DNA from: Setaria digitata
Taxonomy: Eukaryota > Nematoda > Chromadorea > Rhabditida > Setariidae
Reading direction: 5' to 3'
Assembly (NCBI GenBank): GCA_003640385.1
Contig: RCAB01000239.1
Span: 1 to 64,000 of the forward strand
Length of the DNA: 64,000 nt
Shown here: positions 54,601 to 64,000 of the stretch, in pieces
Layout of the letters: each line of letters opens with the position of its first letter
Numbering within the stretch: the stretch's first letter is position 1
The notes under the pieces: generated by a model
Database searches by the model: none
What the model was told of the DNA's origin: nothing
Seen by the model: the letters and a program-made list of their open reading frames with translations, nothing else
Program-made: the position numbers and the translations under genes

Positions 54601-57454
54601 TAAGAAATAAATGTAAAAAAAAAAAAAAAAGACCGATCAGTGCAACTTCTAATGATTGACTTAATATCATCATATTAGTAACTATGATAAGATATTAAAT
54701 TTTAAGATAATTATTAGTCTCCTATTAAAATAAATTTCTAATCTGACATGCCTAATGCATTTTAGATACATTAAAGGTGGTATAGTGTGATGTTTTCATA
54801 TCTTGAAGGTGACAGCTATCATCACTACCTTATTATCACTGTTACGATGGAATTGCATTAATTTCAATTCTTTATTGTATCGTAAATATATATATAAAAA
54901 AAAAAAAAAACAATATATAAATGAAGAATTCAATTTGTTTCCAAAATGTTCCAAATCTTAGTAAATTAAAAATTAGCTCCTATTAAAATAATTATTTCTT
55001 TAGTGAGGTGAATAAATTACGAAGTAAATTTCTAGGTAAAATTTGAATGGCGAGAGAGCATTTTTTTTCTTACTCCAATTAATTAATTATATGAGCAGAA
55101 AAAAAAAAGGGAGAAAATAATAATAAGTAACAAAATGTAATTAAAAATTTTTTATTATATCTTTTATCAATATTTCGAATTTCTTAAGGCCTGAAANTAT
55201 TGTATCTTCTATCAATATTTCGAATTTCTTAAGGCCTGAAATCTTTCACAGCTCATGAATCTTATCAACTTTAATTAATCCACTTTTAATTGCATTTGAC
55301 AAAAATCATTTTCATAATAAAACCTGTTAACTACTGCTNCAAAATGTAATTAAAAATTTTTTATTATATCTTTTATCAATATTTCGAATTTCTTAAGGCC
55401 TGAAATTTTTCACAGCTCATGAATCTTATCAACTTTAATTAATCCACTTTTAATTGCATTTGACAAAAATCATTTTCATAATAAAACCTGTTAACTACTG
55501 CTGAATAATGAACATTAATTTGAAATTTGGTATGGAAAAATTTTTACAACAAAATAAATTGATATTAATATTTCACTTCTCACATCTTTTTTTTTTTCTT
55601 TTACAGTTACAAATTCAATTATTTTATCAAAATAAATTTAACACAAATAATATTAATTGTTCATAAAGACATAACACAAATTTTTATTTTACATTTTGGC
55701 TTCGTTTAGGACCGACAAAGTCACTTTTTGTCTGTATTTTAAGCATTTATTCATACTCATATCACTATGATCGTTAACAGTTAGTAGTATGCGTTATCAT
55801 TTTATTGCTATCATTTTAACTGATAGCAATTACTAGTATGAGATTTTTTTTTTGCTTTAAAAATTGCTCTCTCAAATACACTTACTTATCAGCGTGGTAT
55901 AAATTGAATACTATGAAATGTACGCCTTATTAAAACTATGTTTTATAGTTATCACATAACTATGAAGTATTTTAATCAGGATCGAAAAACTATAAAATAA
56001 TTCTGTAATCATTTTATACCATAAAATGAATACAAAGCTTTGTTGAGAATGTTTTTTTTTAATGGAAAAAATTAAAACATTTAAGTGGTAGTTGTTTAAA
56101 AAAAAAAAATGAGTTTTTGTTTTAAGTAATTAAGTAAAGCAATTAAGAGAGCCGACCAATTTGGATCAGATGAACAATAAATGTATGCATATATGATCTT
56201 TTTTGATGAATGAAGTAGTAAAAAATTAACAAATTAGTTTTAAAATGCAATAATTAAGAGAATATCAATCTGACAAATGATAAAAATGTGTTAGAAAATT
56301 TGTTATCAGTAAAGTGATAAATGAGTGCAAAATTTCAATTTAAAACAAATAATAAGTTCATATACAGGACCTTTCTATTAAAAATTTTACAAACTAAAGT
56401 ATTAAAAAGTGGTAATTAATTAATTCACAAAAAGTTTTTAGTAAGAAAATAGTTACATGAGAATAGAAGTATAACTGAATTAAATTTAATTACTATATAC
56501 ACATATTACAACGTATTTTTTTCCATTTTTTCTGTAATTAAATTAAAAAAATTAAAATATGAATAGAAGTGAGCGAAAAGTCTTTACATTCGAAATTGAA
56601 AAGTTAAAATAGAATTCTCCAATCGTTTTTTCTTTTTTTTAAAAGCATTTTTGCAACTTAAAATTGTAGCATTCTTTTAAAAAAGAATTTCTTGTAGCCA
56701 TTTTTTTTCTTATGAATTTTTAAATTTAATGTTTCAAAAAATAGCAGCAGATGAAGAAAGAGGAAACATCGTACATTGTATTGTGATTTAATTAAAAAAA
56801 AAATTTTTAAAAACCCAAAGATTTTAATTTTAATTTAATTCCCTTAAAAAAAAAAATTTGGAAGGTTATTTACACTTAGAATTCCCATTCTTTTTTCTTC
56901 GCCCTTTCTAAGTTAAAACATTTCATAAATAAATCATTTCGATTAAAATTTTAAGAAATTTCGATCAGCCTACCATTTAATTAAACATTTTTAAATATTT
57001 GCTAAATCTTTCTCGAGAAATTTTTAAATTGCTACTTCTTCAACAAAAGAAAAAATAATTTTCAGGAAGTCACATTTCTTTTTAATTTCTTATTAGGACA
57101 TCCTTCTTCTTTTTTGACTCAAGGAAAACAAATTTTGATTTTTGTTAAATATTTTTTAATTCTGACTTCACTNCTTTTAATTTCTTATTAGGACACCCTT
57201 CTTCTTTTTTGATTCAAGGAAAACAAATTTTGATTTTTGTTAAATATTTTTTAATTCTGACTTCACTAGAATTTTCATTCGGAATTTAATTGCATTATTA
57301 CTTTTAATTATATTTTACTTCTAAAATTTGATAAAATGAAAAAAAAAGGAAAAGTTTGGCCTAAGAAAGGTAGCAGTTGATAATTACAGCTAAGAAAGTT
57401 AGACATAAATGTTTATTATCTTCATAAAGTAAATGACTGCTTCATAATAAATTA

Positions 57455-57550
<96 letters not shown>

Positions 57551-60166
57551 TTGTTTTAACTTTTTTTGAAGTAATTTATTTATTTTATCTTTTATAATTG
57601 AATTTGAACGAATCCTTAAAAAGTAAAATTTCGGATAGACGAAATGAGGAAACTAAATTATGTGATGAATTATAATTTGAAGTTCTATTTTCCTCTTTTC
57701 TCTTTTGAAAAGAATTATTAGATTATACAAACTTCGTAAATAATTATTTTGTAAATATTTTTTATTTACTTACGTTTTTTCACTCATAACACTAGATTTC
57801 CTTCCTCTTTCCTTTTCCATTATTATTTTTTTTTTCTTCAAATTTTAATGTAAATAGTAAAACATTAAATAAACATTGAACTGAAAATCTGAATGTAAAT
57901 CATAAAACATTAAACTTTATTAAATGTTAGGATGGGCTTTTTTTTTCCTCTCACAAAAACATTTAAATTACACTTTTTTTTTTCTACTTTTCGAAAGATA
58001 TATTGTTTTTCTTTGCTTTTGCTTTTAAATTTATCTATTGCTACAATTGCATTAATTGTTTTAATTCGTATCATAATTTTTGTTTTTAAACCCAATTAAA
58101 AATTTCAGAAAGAAAAAGATAAATTTTTCGTCGAAAATTTTGTTCATGTCAATTATAATGTATGAAAGAAGATTTTGAACGAGAAACGGATTCTTCCGGC
58201 AAAAACATAAATTTAATAATGAGCTTTTTGGTTTTAATTATTGGATTCTACTACCCGTTTCCTCGTGATTTTCTTATTCATTTCCTCATCTTCAACTCAT
58301 TTCCGCTCATCGACCATTTCAATCTTTTTTTTTTTTTCTTTTTAAATAAAAATAAATGGTGGAATTGATAAAAAAAAAAAGGAAAAGAAAAAAGAATGAA
58401 CTCAGTTTGTTTAAAAATAATTGAAGAAAATAAAAAAAAAAAAAAGCAAGAAGAGATATGAGATAACGCAGAGATAAGGTAATAAATAAAATAGATGGTG
58501 AGGGAAGCATTAATTAACGAAATAAATTATTTATGCATTAGTTGAATGATTTAAATCAAATGTTAGAGGTAACATTGAAGTTAACTGAATAGCAAATTAA
58601 AATGCAAGTATTACTGGTAAATTAATGTTTCGCTATCTAGTTCTTTGTTTTAAAATTTTTGTAGATAAATTGAAAAAATTTTCAAAGTTCCTTTTTGATG
58701 TATTTTTTTCTTAAATGAGGAATACACAATCCATTAAAATAGAAATGACATTGAAATTAAATGATTTATTAAAAAAAAAGAAGAAAAAGAAAGAAATCAA
58801 TTAGAAAAATCACAATTAATTTATGCCAGGAATAGATAGGCAAATTAAACAATTTGAATTCTAATTTAAAATTCAGTTAAAGTTTTTTTTTTCTACATCC
58901 GAAAATTTCCCATGCCTTATTAACCAATCGTAAAAGACTTTTGCAATGACAGTGGCAAAATTATTCAATTAAAACAAAACATTTACTGATGGTCCGAACT
59001 TAATTAATTATGAAACTTAAGGAGTTTAAGAAACTTTTCCAGACATGTAAGCAAATTATAGCTATTGCCTTTTCTTTTTTTTAAATAATGTAAGCAATTT
59101 TTGATCCATAATATTAATTCATTAATTGTTACAACTAAGTATTGGAAGCAACAATATATTTAAACTATTTCATGCTATAATGAATAAAAAAAAAAAAAAA
59201 AATTTGATATAATGAAGAAATAAAGGTTTCTCGAGTAATGGCTATAACCAAAACCAACGATTGAATAATTATTTATTCAAATTTCTTTTTTTTTTTTTTG
59301 AAAATCAATAATTTATATCTTAAAATATGGGCCAGTTTGATTTACGTTGCAAAATTCCTTTCCAATAATTTATTTTTATTAAATTGTTGGCTGAAACTAA
59401 AATAGAATTGAAAGGGAACCAAAGAATTAAACCCCTTTTTTAAAATGTCTTTGCAATTATTTCCATGCGAATTTTTTCGCCGACAGAAGAAGAAAGATTA
59501 CCAAAAAGTACAGTATAAGTAATTCTTGATCTTGTTGGACTAAATTATTACGAAAAAAATGTTCTGAATTTTACTGCATTTGAAATGATTGCCGAGAAGA
59601 TTTATGCAGAAATTGTAAGCAACAATTAAGTGAGAGCTAGGAGGATTGTAATTACAGGTTAAAAGTGAACTTATTTTAAAATTTTTTCCAACAATATTTA
59701 AATGATGCAGTATTTTTTAAGTAGATTCTTCGTGAGCTCGAACATTTAGCATAAATGTGTTATTTATAGAATTTCTCAATTCTAAAAAGTTATTTGTAGA
59801 ATTTCTTAATTCTAAAAGTTATAAATTATAACGTACAAAAATAAGCGCCAGTTAATTACATATATATATATATATATAACTTAATTACTCAAATATCTGG
59901 TATTTTAATGGCTAAGCTAATTACTATTTTTCTAATTTTTCATTCCATATTGCATAAAAGATTCTTGCATTTGTTTACAAATCTAAAATAAATTTTGATA
60001 TTAGAAATTTGAAAGCCATTAATTAATTATTTCCCTTTTGAAGTCTGAGAGAAAAAAGAGACTTACCGCATAACTGATCTGCCGGCTGATACTGAAGAAT
60101 GTTAATGTTGAATATAGCAGTAATAAATATTGTAAATAATAAAATAAGGCGAACATTACTGACCAT
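45610..60166 (-). CDS. large secreted Thr/Pro-rich (mucin-like) protein, unrecognised
   Basis: Thirteen phase-compatible exons: 60166-60067, 51986-51797, 51674-51554, 51051-50743, 50448-50196, 49373-48966, 48540-48424, 47838-47565, 47474-47218, 47135-46924, 46488-46372, 46157-46020, 45708-45610; 864 aa. Exon 1 encodes a signal peptide (MVSNVRLILLFTIFITAIFN). Residues 138-240 and 325-460 hold long Thr runs, likely O-glycosylated. Residues 241-324 are basic. Residues 500-676 carry scattered E/Q-F-G-x-G motifs, and about 690-730 are Gly/Pro-rich. The last roughly 115 residues (SALLNFLNKADIGFNQA..., LQRLQRWVNTGGALDALKEQ) are non-repetitive, helical and look conserved, ending in PGRKR. I know no matching family; a cuticle, gut-lining or matrix role is conjecture. 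The junction of exon 1 to exon 2 across 8 kb is the weakest link. A stop at 46918 just after exon 10 would instead give a shorter isoform if that intron were retained. Confidence 0.78.
45846..46018. repeat. N-linked direct duplication (assembly join)
   Basis: Two 86-nt copies, 45846-45931 and 45933-46018, flank the N at 45932 and differ at one base. They lie in the last intron of the large secreted gene, directly beside the exon 12 donor. Confidence 0.85.
48085..48112. repeat. (ATC)n microsatellite
   Basis: A perfect ATC/CAT trinucleotide run of about 27 bp inside intron 7 of the large secreted gene. Confidence 0.9.
51386..51480. repeat. 24-bp minisatellite, four copies
   Basis: Units start ATGTGATACGGAGACG (plus strand) at 51386, 51410, 51434 and 51458, an exact 24-bp period with substitutions only. 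The array is GC-richer than its surroundings and lies in the intron between exons 3 and 4 of the large secreted gene. Confidence 0.85.
55132..55502. repeat. nested N-linked duplications (two assembly joins)
   Basis: Single Ns at 55197 and 55339 separate three segments. Copies of the block beginning AAAATGTAATTAAAAATTTT start near 55132 and 55341, and the part ending AAGGCCTGAAA is present a third time after the first N. About 200 bp of the window length is therefore probably artificial. Confidence 0.85.
57078..57268. repeat. N-linked direct duplication (assembly join)
   Basis: Two copies of about 95 nt flank the N at 57173 and differ by a few transitions (for example GGACATCC versus GGACACCC). 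They lie within intron 1 of the large secreted gene. Confidence 0.85.
57455..57550. repeat. (AAT)n microsatellite, about 32 units
   Basis: A perfect AAT array of 96 bp in intron 1 of the large secreted gene; expected to be highly length-polymorphic. Confidence 0.95.
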
Positions 60167-60205
60167 TTAGACAATTATTGTGACAAAATTTTTGATGAAA
60201 ACTGC

Positions 60206-60420
60206 TTATCAATGGTCTGTATTGTTTGTCTGATAACAGCAGGTTGTGTCGCATTTCGATTATCACAACAGTGATAGTCATTTTATTCGAAAACTCCGGA
60301 ATTCATCCATGAAAATCATGGAGATAATTTCGGGGTCAATTTGGTGAAGCTCTTCTGATAACTGTAATGATGAAGGTCACGTCACGTAAATAATGTATGT
60401 TATTACTACGGAACTGATAA
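60206..60420. promoter_or_regulatory. cluster of five TGATAA (GATA-factor) sites
   Basis: TGATAA or TTATCA occurs at 60206-60211, 60231-60236, 60260-60265, 60356-60361 and 60415-60420, all within 255 bp upstream of the secreted protein's start codon (minus strand). A TCACGTCACGT direct repeat lies near 60378-60389. Five hexamers in 215 bp is several-fold above what this base composition predicts. Intestinal GATA control is inferred. Confidence 0.4.
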
Positions 60421-60549
60421 TGATTGGAAGCAAATGATCGAGAAGAAGAAATGATCATTCAAGATAAATGAATGAAGAAGATAGGCAGACTTTGTTGCTC
60501 TGATTGAATTAATGTGACGAAGAAATGAATTTTTTTCTTCCTTTTCTCG

Positions 60550-60580
<31 letters not shown>

Positions 60581-60660
60581 TTTTTTGAAAAGAACTTTTG
60601 AAACAGCAAAATTTAGAATACTTGTGTATTTGAAGAAGGAAGAAGAGCTGTGAAGGATAG

Positions 60661-60933
60661 ATAGAATGGACAGCAACTGTAAAGGATAATCATTCTGATG
60701 ACACCAATCTTGGCGATGACCAGGATGACGATAACGATGACAATGATGGTGACAGCAACGACAATGACACAGTTTGGATCAACTTATGTGCCGCCTCTCA
60801 TCATGCTGTATGTTGCAGCAAAATCACCGATGATATCGCTTCCTTGATATCTGATAATAGTAATGGTGATAGTGATAATAATAGGTATAAATTGTTAACA
60901 ACAAAATTAGCATATTTGCTACCGTTTAGCTAA
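60661..60933 (+). other. open Asp/Asn-rich frame without ATG
   Basis: Ninety codons are open up to a TAA at 60931-60933, with no ATG inside. The first half is a GAT/GAC-AAT low-complexity tract; the second half (NLCAASHHAVCCSKITDDIA) is not. It could be an internal or terminal exon, but the trinucleotide tract makes a chance open frame likely. Confidence 0.15.
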
Positions 60934-61164
60934 TATTATTTCAATAATTAACAATGGAACAATTGAATAGAATCTGTATAAGACTGTTGTTAACACATAA
61001 TAAATAAGAAAACCTCTATTAAAACAGACGGTAGCTGTTATTTATCTTAATTTTCAAATAGAATATTTTGAAAGAAAAACTGTGCTTTGAGAAGGAAGAA
61101 ATAAAACAAACCGTGCAGAATTGCCTCTGATGATTTCAAACGTTCCTTAATTAATTTCCTGAGT

Positions 61165-61349
61165 ATTATTTTGTGCAGAATAAAAAAATTCTGGATAAGT
61201 TCTGATTGATATAAGCTTAGTGTAATATTATAAGGCAGATCAGTCATGCTGAATCTNATTATTTTGTGCAGAATAAAAAAATTCTGGATAAGTTTTGATT
61301 GATATAAGCTTAGTGTAATATTATAAGGCAGATCAGTCATGCTGAATCT
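61165..61349. repeat. N-linked direct duplication (assembly join)
   Basis: Two 92-nt copies, 61165-61256 and 61258-61349, flank the N at 61257 and differ at one C/T position. Confidence 0.85.
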
Positions 61350-62523
61350 TAACATATTGATAACTCACTATCACTTTACTATTCGTGATAATTCGTTATT
61401 GGATAAGATATAAATTGTTTTTGACAGCATTAATTTAAAAGCTTAAAACAATCATGTCATTTTGGTAAGTTTCAAGCTTTTTTCTAGTAATAATTTCTAC
61501 AAATCATTAGACTATGCTGATCTTTGAGGAGAAAAAAAAAATGAATAATTTAATTGCATATAATCGAAATTTTTGGAATTCACTATGTTATTAATAAATA
61601 ATAGCAAACAGTAAAGAGAAAATAAAATTGAACCAAAAATTTGACTTCAATTCTATAAAATTAACTTAGCTGATTGATTCACTATTAATTTGTTCAATTA
61701 ATTAATTGAACTTGCATAATTGATAAGCATTATTATCAGTGGTATCAATATTCACATCAATTAAACAGTTAGTCAATTGACATCTTATTCACTTCTTACC
61801 ATTCTTCATTCTTCAAATATCAGCCTATATTTTCTACTTTCCTGTGTTCAACTTTTGACGATATCATTCCCATTATTGACATCAAATGATAAATTCTTGA
61901 CCTATCATCAGCAATTATTATAAAACTGATAAATTTCATTTGCCTGAATTCCAAATTTTTAAAGGAAATGTTAAAAACTATATTAGTGCAATTGTAGAAT
62001 TTGCAAAAAAAAAAAAAAGTTGTTAACAATTATTATAATGTTAGATGAACTGAAAGTTGTAATGCGTACATTTTTTTATTTGAAATTAATTTTGAAATAT
62101 TTTTTTTATGTTATGTGAATTATGTTGCCATAATCTTCGAAATGATTGTGAGGAAATTAAGATAATGAAGTGAAATTATCAAATCAGCAGTTACAATTAG
62201 AAAATGAATAAAATGATTGTGGAATAAATAAAAATTGTGCGCGAAATTTCGTAAAAAAATTTGCTACAATAAAACAAAAGTTTTAAACTTTGAACAAAAG
62301 AATTTTTCAATGCATCCGGTTTGAGAATTTTTGGATGTTTCAATTAATTGGACATTTAATTGCGAATTCCTGTCTACTTAATTACTGTTAAAAAAAAAAA
62401 AAAGAAAGAAAAAAAAACGAAAAAACTGAGATGAATTTTTAGGAATCGAAATGATTCATTGGAAAAATGCGTAATCACCATTGCTGAACAAGTTTTTTTT
62501 TTCAGTCTTAAAAAGATCGAAAA

Positions 62524-62583
62524 ATGGTAGATGGGGCGGATCTGTTTACCGATACAACAGGATACAAGTACCACAGGATACAG
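62524..62583 (+). CDS. possible first coding exon of a rightward gene
   Basis: A strong TTTTTTTTTTCAG acceptor is followed 18 nt later by AAAAATGG and 20 open codons (MVDGADLFTDTTGYKYHRIQ) ending at CAG before GTAAATC, a good donor. This is the arrangement of a trans-spliced first exon. No second exon was identified before the window edge and no family is recognised. Confidence 0.28.
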
Positions 62584-62757
62584 GTAAATCAGATATGAAG
62601 AATTCAACTTAATCCTGGAAATGAAAAAAAAACGCGTAATTTTAATAGAAATTAATCATTCTTTTTTCTTTTTTTAAGATAATATAGATGTGCAGCAATT
62701 AGTACTGTTTAAGGAAATAAAAAGAGCTCCCTAAATTCCGTCATCCATCATACTCAC

Positions 62758-62805
62758 CGAGATACTTTCCGGTAATGACACGGTCATAAAAGAAGACGAA
62801 ATGTC
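62758..62805 (-). other. possible internal exon, minus strand
   Basis: A pyrimidine-rich stretch ending CTTGAAAG is followed by 48 nt encoding HFVFFYDRVITGKYLG in one frame, then a consensus GTGAGT donor. It would need a phase-1 upstream exon; the candidate at about 63689-63722 could supply one. It is short and unrecognised. Confidence 0.22.
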
Positions 62806-63672
62806 CTTTCAAGAAGAGAAAAAGGAAAAAAAAAAGACAAAGTTCTAGGACATTTAAAATTACAAATCCAAAATTTTCTTTCTTTTCTTTAAGGAATTTT
62901 GAGAAATATTTCACAAGCATTAGTATGCTTATTACTATCAAAGCATGCTTATATAATATGACACATTGGTCTTAATTTAAAAATCTTCCTAATTATTCAA
63001 ATTTAATAATTCGTTTCTCGAATAAATTATTTGTGAATTGAACAGCAAATTTACACAAGAATATGTGCATGCAATGAGTGTGTTGAAAATGCACATCGTA
63101 TGTTCAATAATTTTTCTCTCTCGACTTTTCAAATTTCAAATTTATTCGATTAATAATTCTAAATAAAATAGCATTTTTGATATTTGATGTCATCGATTTC
63201 CAATTAATTCATAGAAGTTGCAATATTATTAGCATCGATGAGCGAAAACGTAAAATTGATACAAAATCAGGTAGCATTACAAATTTCCTTTCAGCTTTTT
63301 CACTGCTTCGAAATTTAATTTTCAGTTCGCAAAAAATTTAATTTTTAACTTTTCTGACAATATATTATGCAGCACAGAAAAGACAAACAAATGCTGTTGA
63401 ATGGAAGCGACAATTCCATTTCCAATGAATTAGAATTCTAATTAAATTTTCTGATTTTCCTGGTGAAAATATTCTAGAAAATTGTTTTCCGAATTAAGGG
63501 TGAAAAAATTGAACTGAAACTTTTCCTTTAGCATTTTTCGCATAATTTTTAGATCTAGTTCATTTTAGAGTGACAAAATTTGGATTAGATTGTTGTTTCG
63601 GAAAATATTTCAAACATAATTTTTTTGTTTTAAGTAAAACTAATTATGGAGAAAAAATATTGATCTTAAGAC

Positions 63673-63722
63673 CATTTCAAGCTAGCACGTTTCTTTCGCC
63701 GTGTTACAGGATGCAGTGTTAG
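63673..63722 (-). other. possible exon, minus strand
   Basis: An ATTTACAG acceptor is followed by codons for LTLHPVTRRKKRASLKW, then weak donors (GTGCTAGC at 63688 or GTCTTAAG at 63672). The basic, mixed composition is unlike the surrounding A/T runs. A gene entering from the right edge would explain it. Confidence 0.18.
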
Positions 63723-64000
63723 CTGTAAATTTAAATTTGATAGTTTGAAATTTGTTAAATTAGAAAATAAAAATAAACTTTTTCTAAGTCCTTTTAGCAT
63801 AAATCTAGGCAAACGAGCCTTAACACTATGCTATTACATAAACGAGAAAGCGAGTACTTTTTTTTTTGTTACGAATAATTTTCCATATAAAGTTGATTAA
63901 TCAAAAAAAAAAAAGATGAATTCATGCATTTCGAAGTATTTTTAAAAAATAATGTGGCAGATATTTTTCTTAAGCTGTTATTATAAACAGAAAATTATTT

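Larger units (their letters stand above)
51987..60066 (-). other. 8-kb first intron of the large secreted gene
   Basis: No convincing exon was found in this AT-rich stretch on either strand. It contains three of the six N-linked duplications and the (AAT)n array. Because exon 1 ends in phase 1 and exon 2 starts with the matching two bases, direct joining is possible, but small internal exons cannot be excluded. Confidence 0.5.
60934..64000. other. intergenic or edge region
   Basis: Apart from the assembly join at 61165-61349 and the weak exon candidates listed, I see only AT-rich sequence with homopolymer runs. Confidence 0.4.

Overview
The window looks like nuclear DNA of a parasitic nematode, most likely a filarial or other spirurid (clade III) worm. 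The evidence is very AT-rich sequence full of A/T homopolymers, compact multi-exon genes with TTTYAG-type 3' splice sites, candidate trans-splice acceptors shortly before several start codons, and protein families typical of animals, including a WSC-domain xylosyltransferase of the SQV-6 type. The species assignment is inference. No rRNA, tRNA, CRISPR, bacterial operon or intact transposon was recognised.

Layout. 1-14838: mostly gene-poor AT-rich DNA with a pyrimidine-rich repeat, microsatellites and a few GC-richer islands that may be unannotated exons. 14839-21417 (-): peptide O-xylosyltransferase (sqv-6), 13 exons, 818 aa. 24112-25909 (+): thiol dioxygenase of the ADO family, 3 exons, 247 aa. 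26935-40216 (-): a dense same-strand block of five genes. In transcription order these are TDRD3 (12 exons), ISCA1 (3), FAU/ubiquitin-like-RPS30 (4), an AROS/RPS19BP1-like nucleolar protein (5) and a small proline-rich membrane protein (3). 41868-44022 (+): N-alpha-acetyltransferase 40 (NatD), 5 exons, 194 aa. 45610-60166 (-): an unrecognised secreted Thr/Pro-rich protein reconstructed as 13 phase-compatible exons (864 aa) with an 8-kb first intron. 60167-64000: mainly intergenic, with candidate exons near the right edge.

All exon coordinates were worked out by hand from splice signals, reading phase and family similarity. For each main gene the exon phases close exactly and the lengths fit the family where one is known. 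The genes are mostly housekeeping: proteoglycan linker synthesis, thiol oxidation, Fe-S assembly, ribosome production, mRNA/methyl-arginine reading and histone N-terminal acetylation. The most unusual items are the large secreted gene, a perfect 24-bp-stem hairpin inside a TDRD3 intron, GATA-site clusters upstream of two genes, and six single-N positions that are each flanked by near-identical direct copies. Those last are almost certainly assembly joins with uncollapsed, possibly allelic, overlap.
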